Part shown: one piece after another, positions 8,029 to 14,564 of the stretch
Layout: each line of letters begins with the position of its first letter
Numbering within the stretch: the stretch's first letter is position 1
NCBI GenBank assembly: GCA_937925715.1
Contig: CALAMG010000040.1
Location: 1 to 41,322 of the forward strand
Direction: 5' to 3'
DNA from: an uncultured Collinsella sp.
Lineage (GTDB): Bacteria; Actinomycetota; Coriobacteriia; Coriobacteriales; Coriobacteriaceae
Length of the DNA: 41,322 nucleotides
The notes under the pieces: generated by a model
Told to the model about the DNA's origin: nothing
The model's input: only the letters and a program-made list of their open reading frames with translations
Databases searched by the model: none
Position numbers and translations under genes: made by a program

Positions 8029-8466
8029 ATGAACGAGGGCTACACCAAGGTATTTGTTTCACTCGACGGTACTGAGCAGCAGGATTTTGTGCTCGCACGC
8101 GCCATCAAGGTCGCCGCGAACAACGGCGCCAAGCTGATCATCGGCCACGTCATCGATTCCACGGCGCTCGAGAGCGCCGGTTCCTATCCGGTCGATCTGG
8201 TCAACGGCCTAGAGGAAGCATTCAAGAACTCCATTGCCAAGCAGCTCGAGGAGGCCAAGGCCAATCCTGACATTCCCGAGGTCGAGGTCATGATTCGCGC
8301 CGGCCGCATTCGCGAGACGCTCAAGGACGAGATGCTCGACGTGGTTAAGCCCGACCTGGTGCTCTGCGGCGCCCGCGGCCTGTCCTCGATCAAGTATGCG
8401 CTCCTGGGTTCGATTTCGACGTTCCTGCTGCGCAATACGGACTGCGACATCTTGGTCGTGAAGTAG
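8029..8466 (+). CDS. universal stress protein, UspA family (ATP-binding type)
   Basis: 145-residue single Usp domain. The fold starts YTKVFVSLDGTEQQDFVLARAIKVA and ends with the nucleotide-binding signature GARGLSSIKYALLGSIS, which fits G-x2-G-x9-G-(S/T) and marks the ATP-binding (MJ0577-like) rather than the E. coli UspA-like subgroup. The start follows AAGGAGG at good distance. It stands alone, divergent from uppP and convergent with the histidine kinase gene, so its partner process cannot be read from context. A role in stress or energy limitation is family knowledge only. Confidence 0.88.
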   Translation: MNEGYTKVFVSLDGTEQQDFVLARAIKVAANNGAKLIIGHVIDSTALESAGSYPVDLVNGLEEAFKNSIAKQLEEAKANPDIPEVEVMIRAGRIRETLKDEMLDVVKPDLVLCGARGLSSIKYALLGSISTFLLRNTDCDILVVK

Positions 8467-8479
8467 GTTCCTTCCCGTC

Positions 8480-8570
8480 GGCGCAAGGCCTGCGGGGTTA
8501 TCACGCCGACGTCCTCGCCGCTTCGCGGCTGCGGGATGTCGGCTTAGATAACCCCTCCCGGCCTTGCGCC
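8480..8570 (+). repeat. 91-nt multi-arm hairpin downstream of uspA-like gene
   Basis: GGCGCAAGGCC pairs with GGCCTTGCGCC, then GGGGTTATC with GATAACCCC, then an inner arm GCCGAC...GTCGGC capped by GCCGC-ttc-GCGGC. Each pairing is exact and the bulges are short. It lies between the uspA-like stop and a separate terminator, so it is not needed for termination. It could be a structured 3' end or a palindromic repeat unit. Confidence 0.5.
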
Positions 8571-8610
8571 TTCGTCACCGTACTTCAGCGAGTTGGCTGA
8601 TAAAAGATGG

Positions 8611-8643
8611 CGTGCCGCCCCGTTTGGGGCGGCACGTTTTGTT
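8611..8643 (+). terminator. rho-independent terminator after uspA-like gene
   Basis: CGTGCCGCCCC-gttt-GGGGCGGCACG followed by TTTTGTTT. The T-tract faces the plus strand. The histidine kinase gene ends convergently at 8687 and may use the same stem from the other side. Confidence 0.8.
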
Positions 8644-8686
8644 TGATGCGGCACGTTTTTGTTTGGGCGGACGTCCGCCGCGTGCG

Positions 8687-9730
8687 TTACTCGAAATACT
8701 GGAACTTGTTGGTTGAGAAGGCAAACGTTACGACGAAGCCTTTGCCGGAATCGGATGCTGCGGTGACGTCGATGCCCATCTTGGAGCACAGGCGCGCCAC
8801 CAGATAGAGACCGATGCCCGTTGCGCGCTTGGTGGTGCGGCCGTTGTCGCCGGTAAAGCCCTTCTCGAACACGCGCGGCAGGTCGGCCGCGCTCACGCCG
8901 CAGCCGTTGTCCGCGACGGTAAGCTCGATGCGCTCGCTTGCCAGGCCCTCGTCCAGCAACGCACCCGAAAACACGATCTTTGCGCCATCCGCGCGCGCAT
9001 ATTTAATGCTGTTCTGAATGAGCTGGCCCAGAATAAACTCGAGCCACTTCTCGTCGGTAAAGACCTCAAAGTCGAGGTTCTCGCACACCGGGGCCACGTG
9101 CGCCGCGATGAGCTCGCGCGCGTTGGCCTTAATCGCGCCCGTCACCAGGGTCTTGAGATCCCAGCGGCGAATCAAGTAGTCGCGCTCCACGACTTCCGAG
9201 CGCGCGTAGTACAGCGCCTGGTCGATATAGCGCTCCACGCGAGCCAGCTCGCGACCCAGGTCATCCACACGCGACAGATCGTCTTCGCTGCCGTCCAGGT
9301 TTTCCAAAATCAGATGGGCTGCTGCCAGGGGCAGCTTGGCCTCGTGGACCCAGCTCTCGATATAGTCGCGATAGTCATCAGTCTGACGCCTGCCTTCGGC
9401 AACCTCGTCGCAAGCGGCTTTGCCCACCCGGCGCAAGACCTCGTACTCGAGCTCGCCCTCGGCATAGGTCGGGCATTGCACCATCTCCTGCACCCATGCG
9501 GGACTCTCGAGCTCCTCTGCCGCACGCTCCAGCTGGCGCAGAAAACGACGACGGCGCGCGTACTCGATCACGATGCCGAGCATACCAAAGATATAGGACA
9601 CGCCGACCGCCACGACCACGATGGAAACGGGTGCGCCGGCGACCGTCAGCACAAAGCAGCTCAACAGCACGCCGCACGTCCACACGGCGACGGGAAGCAG
9701 CGCATCTTTAAAGAACTTGGCAAACGACAT
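8687..9730 (-). CDS. sensor histidine kinase, intramembrane-sensing (BceS-like)
   Basis: 347-residue kinase. Two membrane helices at about 12-32 and 36-58 leave almost no external loop, the layout of intramembrane-sensing kinases. The H-box is SWVHEAKLPLAAAHL with the phospho-acceptor near His129; the WVHE-K-PL form is typical of BceS/BraS-like kinases. The N box is LIQNSIKYA and the G boxes are DNGCGVSAADL, FEKGFTGDNGR and TGIGLYLVARL. The regulator gene lies 9 nt upstream in the same operon. BceRS systems normally sense flux through a BceAB-type peptide-antibiotic transporter, but no such ABC genes are adjacent. It is therefore a BceS-like kinase by architecture, with an unknown signal. Confidence 0.88.
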   Translation of the reverse strand: MSFAKFFKDALLPVAVWTCGVLLSCFVLTVAGAPVSIVVVAVGVSYIFGMLGIVIEYARRRRFLRQLERAAEELESPAWVQEMVQCPTYAEGELEYEVLRRVGKAACDEVAEGRRQTDDYRDYIESWVHEAKLPLAAAHLILENLDGSEDDLSRVDDLGRELARVERYIDQALYYARSEVVERDYLIRRWDLKTLVTGAIKANARELIAAHVAPVCENLDFEVFTDEKWLEFILGQLIQNSIKYARADGAKIVFSGALLDEGLASERIELTVADNGCGVSAADLPRVFEKGFTGDNGRTTKRATGIGLYLVARLCSKMGIDVTAASDSGKGFVVTFAFSTNKFQYFE

Positions 9731-9739
9731 AGCCGGCCC

Positions 9740-10411
9740 CTAGATCGAATAGCCCTGACCGCGGTGCGTGGTCAAATACCCCTTGATGCCGATTTTTTCG
9801 AGCGTGGTGCGCAGGCGGTTGATGTTGACGGTGAGCGTATTGTCGTCCACGAAGGCATCGGAATCCCACAGGTCCTGCATGATGGCCGAGCGCGAGACGA
9901 TCTTGCCCGCACGGCTCAGAAGCAGCGAGAGGATACGCAGCTCGTTTTTGGTGAGCTCGGTACTGGTGCCGGTTTGCATGTTGGTGACCATGGAGCGGGC
10001 GAGGTCGAGCTCCAGCCCCTTGTGGACAAGTGTGCTGCGCTCGCCTGCCGCCGCGGTGCGACGCAGCAGTGCGTTGATGCGCGCCACGAGCACACGGGCG
10101 CTGTAGGGCTTGGGAACAAAGTCGTCCGCGCCGAGCGTCATGGCCATGACCTCGTCGATCTCGGTCGTGCGCGAGGTGAGGACGATGATGGGGACCTCGG
10201 ATTCGCGGCGAACCTCGTGGCAGATATGCTGGCCGTCCTTGACGGGAAGCGTGAGGTCGAGCAGCACCAGGTCGGGCGCGGCGGCGAGAATATCGCGCGA
10301 AACATGCTCGAACGATTCGCAGGCCTCGACCTCAAAACCGGCACGGGCAAGGATGTCGGCAAGCTCGCGACGAATGGGTTCGTCGTCCTCAACGATATAG
10401 ATCAGCGCCAT
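9740..10411 (-). CDS. response regulator, OmpR/BceR family
   Basis: 223-residue regulator. The receiver domain (about 1-118) shows the acidic pocket VEDDE, phospho-acceptor Asp52 in LLDLTLP, Thr/Ser in VLTSRT and the Lys of VPKPYSARVL. The winged-helix C-terminus (about 130-223) shows LTKNELRILSLLL, SRSAIMQDLWDSDAF and the wing HRGQGYSI. The ATG at 10411 follows GAGGGGAG; a longer reading to 10480 adds no family sequence. It is the first gene of a two-gene operon with the kinase at 8687-9730. The targets cannot be inferred because no transporter genes are nearby. Confidence 0.9.
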   Translation of the reverse strand: MALIYIVEDDEPIRRELADILARAGFEVEACESFEHVSRDILAAAPDLVLLDLTLPVKDGQHICHEVRRESEVPIIVLTSRTTEIDEVMAMTLGADDFVPKPYSARVLVARINALLRRTAAAGERSTLVHKGLELDLARSMVTNMQTGTSTELTKNELRILSLLLSRAGKIVSRSAIMQDLWDSDAFVDDNTLTVNINRLRTTLEKIGIKGYLTTHRGQGYSI

Positions 10412-10555
10412 GGATTCCGCTCCCCTCTTGGTTGTCTTGCCACCATTATGGCTGCGAAACTGCAGGTGCGCGCCACGCACGTCGCCAAGGTGACAGAACT
10501 GTTCGCGAGCGGGGGCGTTTTGTCCGCCTTACGCTCGCGACGGGAACGGGGACCA

Positions 10556-10592
10556 AAATGATTATTAAATCCCCGTCCCAGAATAATCATTT
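10556..10592 (-). terminator. AT-rich hairpin overlapping a stop codon
   Basis: AAATGATTATT (10556-10566) is the exact complement of AATAATCATTT (10582-10592). The stop codon of the gene at 10591-11322 lies inside the stem. On the minus strand the stem ends in TTTTGG. The loop holds CCCCGTCCC, related to the GGGGAC words of the REP-like pieces elsewhere. Confidence 0.45.
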
Positions 10593-11322
10593 AGCGGCGG
10601 GCACGGAGCTTTTCGTAGCCTTCGGCGAAGAAGGCGACCGTGGCGGCGTCGGCCTCGGCGGCGTCGGCCTCGGTTGCGGGGACCACGCCGTGCTCGTCGC
10701 TCACCAGGAACAAGGCGCCCTTGAGCTGTGCGGGAATATCTACGCGCGTGACCGGGATGCCCTTGGTCTGGGCCAGCTGCTCGATGAGCGTCGCCGTGCC
10801 GCACAGGCACTCGTCCGCTGGCGCCACAAAGGCAAGCTCGCCGTTATCGACGGCGGCGAGCAGCTCGGGCGCCACGCCGGTTTCGTCGGCCTCGGAGCGG
10901 GCCTCGGCGGAGCGGGCACGTAGCGCCTTGGCCGACGTATCGGTTAGCGGCTCGTACTCCCCCACCGTCATGGCGGCGTTGCCGTTGACGTCGATCACCA
11001 GCATGAGCACGCCGTCGCGTGCGGTGTAATCGCCCTCGGCAAGCGACCACTCAACGTGCTGCTTGGCCCAGCTGAGCATGTTATGGGTAAGCGGCTCGCC
11101 CTGCACCAAGCGCTCGGACAGTGCGCGAATGTGGCGGTTGAGCATGGGTACCTTTTTGTTGGACATGCGCCAACGGCAGACAAGCGCGGGCTTGTCGAGC
11201 GTAAACTTCTCGACCGCCTCCTGATTGGCGCAAAAGTCCTCGTACGCACGCTGATCCTCGGCATTGCCAAACAGCTCGGCATCATCAATCTGGGGCATGG
11301 TCATACCTTTCGTGTTAGTCAT
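10591..11322 (-). CDS. conserved-looking protein of unknown function
   Basis: 243 residues, soluble, no signal peptide and no membrane segment. The first half has a Trp/Arg-rich stretch (ALVCRWRMSNKKVPMLNR), an amphipathic helix with WAKQHVEWSL, and strands GVLMLVIDVNGNAAMTV. The second half is Ala/Glu-rich with one CLC pair (ADECLCGTATLIEQL) followed by GIPVTRVDIP. I do not recognise the family. Codon use matches the neighbours, so it is a resident gene. Starts are possible at 11322 (AGAGGA, 5-nt spacing) and two codon groups later (MPQIDDAEL, after GAAAGGT); the first is given. It is transcribed alone between the two-component operon and purH. Confidence 0.7.
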   Translation of the reverse strand: MTNTKGMTMPQIDDAELFGNAEDQRAYEDFCANQEAVEKFTLDKPALVCRWRMSNKKVPMLNRHIRALSERLVQGEPLTHNMLSWAKQHVEWSLAEGDYTARDGVLMLVIDVNGNAAMTVGEYEPLTDTSAKALRARSAEARSEADETGVAPELLAAVDNGELAFVAPADECLCGTATLIEQLAQTKGIPVTRVDIPAQLKGALFLVSDEHGVVPATEADAAEADAATVAFFAEGYEKLRARR

Positions 11323-11338
11323 TCCGTCCTCTTATACC

Positions 11339-11374
11339 AAAAAGACGGCCCTCCAAACGGAGCAGCCGTCTTTT
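11339..11374 (-). terminator. bidirectional terminator downstream of purH
   Basis: AAAAGACGGC pairs with GCCGTCTTTT around an inner CTCC-aaac-GGAG. Both strands end in T-runs; the minus-strand run (TTTTTGG) serves transcripts coming from purH. It sits 170-210 nt past the purH stop, so the element at 11445-11544 is transcribed within the purH 3' untranslated region. Confidence 0.75.
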
Positions 11375-11414
11375 GCGGAGATTATTTTGACGATATGGTC
11401 AGGCGACCGATCAG

Positions 11415-11444
11415 CTTAATAGGATAGAACAACATCCCATTAAG
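11415..11444. other. hairpin next to structured element copy B
   Basis: CTTAATAGGAT (11415-11425) pairs with ATCCCATTAAG (11434-11444) with one mismatch and an 8-nt loop. It abuts copy B of the structured element and may belong to it. Confidence 0.35.
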
Positions 11445-11544
11445 GGTTTTCCAAGTGCCCGAGATTGCCCCGAAAGAGGAGCGCCGCGTACTAAATGTAC
11501 GCAAGCGACGGTTTGAGGGGCAAGGTCGGGTGCTTGGGAAAGCC
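11445..11544 (-). repeat. structured 3'-end element, copy B (after purH)
   Basis: A 100-nt unit starting 1 nt after the purH stop. On the plus strand GGTTTTCCAAGTGCCCGA pairs with TCGGGTGCTTGGGAAAGCC. Then CCCC pairs with GGGG, with an internal loop CGAAAGAGGAG facing GACGGTTTGA, and an apical hairpin containing GTAC-taaat-GTAC. The closing stem and the loop words are nearly those of copy A at 3443-3540. The apical stems differ in sequence, while both are internally paired, which supports selection or origin as a structure. Confidence 0.6.
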
Positions 11545-11545
11545 T

Positions 11546-13153
11546 CTAGTGCCTAAAATGCCTGGCACCCGTGAAGACCATCGCAATGCCGTGCTCGTTG
11601 CAAGCCTGGATGCTCTCGTCGTCGCGCTTGGAGCCGCCGGGCTGGATGATGCAGGTCACGCCGTGTGCAGCAAGCACGTCGACGTTGTCGCGGAACGGGA
11701 AGAACGCGTCGCTTGCACAGGCAAAGCCGCCCTTCTCCACGCCCTCGCGCTCGCAGAAGTCCTCGGCGCGCTCGCAGGCAAGTAGCGCAGAGTCAACGCG
11801 GTTAGGCTGACCCGGGCCCATGCCAATGCCGGCCTTACCCTTGGAGACCAGGATGGCGTTGGACTTAACGCCCTTGCAGACCTTCCAGGCAAACTCGAGC
11901 TCGGCCATCTCGGCGTCGGTGGGCTTGCGGTCGGTGGGGAACGTAAAGGTCGCGGGATCCTCGGTCACGTGGTCGACCTCCTGCACCAACATGCCGCCGT
12001 CGACGGAGCGCAGCTCCACCTGAGCGCCGTGGTCCACGCCGCCGGTCGCCAACACGCGCAGGTTGGGGCGCTTGGCCATGCGCTCGAGCGCCTCGGCGGT
12101 GTAGCTCGGGGCGATGATGACCTCGACGAACTGCTTGTTCTGATCGGCAAAGTGCTCAACCAGATCAAAGGGAACCTCGCGGTTGCAGGCGATGATGCCG
12201 CCGAAGGCGCTCTTGGGATCGCAGGCAAAAGCGCGGTCGTAGGCAGCCGTGATGTCCTCGGCAACGGCGGAACCGCAGGGGTTCTGGTGCTTGAGGATTA
12301 CGCAGGCCGGCTCGTCGAACTCGCGGACCAGGTTCCAAGCGGCGTCGGCATCCAGATAGTTGTTGTAGCTGAGCGGCTTGCCCTGGATCTGCTTGGAGCC
12401 CACGAGCGGGAACTGCGAGCTCGCGGTGTTCTCGCAGCCCTCGGCAAAGCGATAGACTGTGGCTTTCTGCTGCGGGTTCTCGCCATAGCGCAGGTCGTCG
12501 ACCTTCTCCAGCGAAATCTCGAGCTTGGCAGAGGTGTCCGCCACGTCGCTTGCCTGGGCGGCAAGCCAACGGGAGATAGCCGTGTCGTAGGCGGCGGTGG
12601 TCTGGTAGACCTTCACCTGCAGGCGACGACGGGTGGAAAGCGTGGTGCAGCCACCGGTCTCGTGCATCTCGGCCAGGACGGCATCATAGTCGGCCGGGTC
12701 GGAGATGACGGTAACGCTCGCGGCGTTCTTGGCAGCAGAGCGCAGCATAGAGGGGCCACCGATGTCGATGTGCTCGATAGCGTCCGCGAAGGTGACCTCG
12801 GGGTTGGCAACGGTCTTCTCGAACTCGTACAGGTTGACGACGACCAGGTCGATCAGCTTAATGCCGTGCTGAGCGGCCTCCTGCATGTGCTGCTCGGAAT
12901 CGCGGCGGGCCAGCAGCGCGCCGTGAACCTTGGGGTGCAGGGTCTTAACGCGGCCGTCCATCATCTCGGGGTAGCCCGTGAACTCCTCGATGGGGGTTAC
13001 GGGAACGCCCGCGTCCTCGATGGCACGAGCCGTGCCGCCCGTAGAGATGATCTCGACGCCAAAGTCATCGACCAGCGTCCGTGCGAAATCGACGACGCCC
13101 GTCTTATCGGTAACCGAGATCAACGCGCGTGCGATCTTCACATCAGATCCCAT
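11546..13153 (-). CDS. purH: bifunctional AICAR transformylase / IMP cyclohydrolase
   Basis: 535-residue enzyme for the last two steps of IMP synthesis. The N-terminal MGS-like cyclohydrolase domain (about 1-200) contains ALISVTDKTGVVDFAR, STGGTARAI and GRVKTLHPKVHGALL. The transformylase domain contains the catalytic Lys-His in ILKHQNPCGSA, then KSNAILVSKGKAGIGMG and the C-terminal CIIQPGGSKRDDE and VFTGARHFRH. The length equals the family norm. The start follows CAGGAGGACTGC. It is a single-gene unit. It also consumes the AICAR released by the HisF/HisH step, linking it to the his operon further right. Confidence 0.96.
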   Translation of the reverse strand: MGSDVKIARALISVTDKTGVVDFARTLVDDFGVEIISTGGTARAIEDAGVPVTPIEEFTGYPEMMDGRVKTLHPKVHGALLARRDSEQHMQEAAQHGIKLIDLVVVNLYEFEKTVANPEVTFADAIEHIDIGGPSMLRSAAKNAASVTVISDPADYDAVLAEMHETGGCTTLSTRRRLQVKVYQTTAAYDTAISRWLAAQASDVADTSAKLEISLEKVDDLRYGENPQQKATVYRFAEGCENTASSQFPLVGSKQIQGKPLSYNNYLDADAAWNLVREFDEPACVILKHQNPCGSAVAEDITAAYDRAFACDPKSAFGGIIACNREVPFDLVEHFADQNKQFVEVIIAPSYTAEALERMAKRPNLRVLATGGVDHGAQVELRSVDGGMLVQEVDHVTEDPATFTFPTDRKPTDAEMAELEFAWKVCKGVKSNAILVSKGKAGIGMGPGQPNRVDSALLACERAEDFCEREGVEKGGFACASDAFFPFRDNVDVLAAHGVTCIIQPGGSKRDDESIQACNEHGIAMVFTGARHFRH

Positions 13154-13430
13154 GCAGTCCTCCTGTCTGGTACGCCGCCGTGCTCTGTGAGTCGGTGATA
13201 CGTCGATCTGCAGCGCTCGCGCAGCGGCATTGAAAATACTGATTTAATGTAGCGCATCGAGCGCATCGATGCACCCCGCAACGGGCGCATGTGCAGAAAA
13301 AGTTTGCACGCGGAGGGGATGGGCACGGCACCGGGCACGGTGAGTTCATGGAACACAGGGGCACCATAATTAGATGCCAATGGCGTGGTAGAACTGTGCT
13401 CGATATGCATCCGCAAAAGAAAGAGGCACC

Positions 13431-14072
13431 ATGGTCTCGCGGGTTCTCTACCGACCGTTTGATACCGAAGACTTCGACGCCATCGCGCTGATTCTGCAGC
13501 AGCTTTGGCATAACAATTCGGATAACGATGAGTACAACCGCCTTGAGGCCGCGTGCGACCTCGCCTATTGCCTTTCGTCATCGACGTTTTCGCAGGTTGC
13601 GGTGATTGACGGCGAGGCGCGCGGCATTGCACTTGCACGCGCAGGACAGAACTCCGGCGTCGCTATCAACGAGCATTGGATGGATACCGAACGCGCACTG
13701 CTATCGCAGATGCGTGAGCTGGAGCCTGATGCCTGCGCCGAGTATCTCTCGTTTGTGCGCGCAACCATCCGAACCAACAACCGCCTGCTCGAGAGCAGCC
13801 CGTTGCCGCACGACAACGAGGTCACGCTGCTTGCCGTGGATCGCGATGTCCATGGCCTGGGCGTTGGCACGGTTCTGCTCGATGCCGCGGTCTCGCACCT
13901 GTCCTCGCTTGGAGCGACGAGGGCGCACCTGTACACCGACTCCAACTGCTCGTGGAAGTTCTACGAGCTGCACGGCTTTAAGCGCACGGCCACGCACCGC
14001 GCCAACCGCGAAGAGCGCCGTCACGACATGCCGCGCGAAAGCTTTCTCTACGAACTCGACCTAACAGCCTAA
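13431..14072 (+). CDS. GNAT-family N-acetyltransferase
   Basis: 213 residues. The acetyl-CoA-binding core is visible as EVTLLAVDRDVHGLGVGTVLLDAAVSHL (motif A Q/R-x-x-G-x-G/A as DVHGLGVG) followed by ATRAHLYTDSNCSWKFYELHGFKR (motif B region). The N-terminal 130 residues are less typical and may form the substrate side. The C-terminus (THRANREERRHDMPRESFLYE) resembles small-molecule acetyltransferases. The ATG follows GAAAGAGGC. It is divergent from purH. The substrate is unknown. Confidence 0.85.
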   Translation: MVSRVLYRPFDTEDFDAIALILQQLWHNNSDNDEYNRLEAACDLAYCLSSSTFSQVAVIDGEARGIALARAGQNSGVAINEHWMDTERALLSQMRELEPDACAEYLSFVRATIRTNNRLLESSPLPHDNEVTLLAVDRDVHGLGVGTVLLDAAVSHLSSLGATRAHLYTDSNCSWKFYELHGFKRTATHRANREERRHDMPRESFLYELDLTA

Positions 14073-14074
14073 AC

Positions 14075-14127
14075 CCGGCAGTTAGGGACGTTCCTTTTGT
14101 GCCGGCACCCCGGGACACTCCTTGGCA
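14075..14127 (+). repeat. 53-bp repeat, copy 1 (GGGACGTTCCTT type)
   Basis: This unit matches 16622-16674 at about 44 of 53 positions. Shared parts are CCGGCA, AGGGACGTTCCTT, TGCCGGCA and GGACACTCCTTGGCA. CCGGCA and TGCCGG can pair around the GGGACGTTCC core. It starts 3 nt after the GNAT stop. A further GTTGGGGACATTCTTGGG follows near 14135. These resemble REP-type sequences. Confidence 0.65.
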
Positions 14128-14220
14128 GCAACCGCACCTAGTTGTTGGGGACATTCTTGGGTAACACAGTCGACGAAACCCTCGTTGGCGTCGCCCTATA
14201 GAGGGGTCTGCAAATAGCTG

Positions 14221-14448
14221 TGGGCAAAAAACATCAAATATGAGTACTGTTACCTTTTTAGTAGCAGCGATTTGGGGCATTTTAGAGGCTTTTAGACATA
14301 GCAGCCAGTCAGGCGAGCTGACGTATTTCCACAAATGTTCAATAAAATGGGCCCCTAACGAGAGATAATCTCATTAGGAGCCCATTATTTAGTGCAAATA
14401 TATGTCACTATAATGGCAACAGTACTCATATTTGGCATTTTTTGCCCA
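14221..14448. mobile_element. MITE-like element with 34-bp terminal inverted repeats
   Basis: The left end 14221-14254 (TGGGCAAAAAACATCAAATA...) and the complement of the right end 14415-14448 agree at 30 of 34 positions. The unit is 228 bp, AT-rich against its neighbours, and has no open frame of useful length. CTG flanks both ends and may be a 3-bp target duplication. Inside lies a hairpin at 14346-14386. This is the form of a non-autonomous miniature transposable element, but no related transposase is in the window. Alternatively it is a large structured intergenic palindrome. The rest of the 14073-14564 gap holds a REP-like repeat and a terminator but no gene. Confidence 0.55.
14346..14386. 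terminator. hairpin inside the MITE-like element
   Basis: AATGGGCCCCTAACGAGA pairs with TCTCATTAGGAGCCCATT (16 of 18) around a 5-nt loop. TATTTAG follows on the plus strand and ATTTTATTG on the minus strand, so it could act as a weak terminator in either direction. Confidence 0.45.
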
Positions 14449-14505
14449 CTGCCCCCTGTGTGGGGATCCGTAACGGAAAGATAGACCCATTTCAAAGCAT
14501 AAAAA

Positions 14506-14550
14506 TGGGATAGATTTTCCGCCAACAGTCGCCGGAGAAGATCCATCCCA
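14506..14550 (-). terminator. terminator of the DUF2207 gene
   Basis: On the minus strand TGGGATGGATCTTCTCC pairs with a segment ending GGAAAATCTATCCCA and is followed by TTTTTATG. It begins 15 nt after the stop codon of the gene at 14565-16508. Confidence 0.7.
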
Positions 14551-14564
14551 AAAATCAGAACGCG

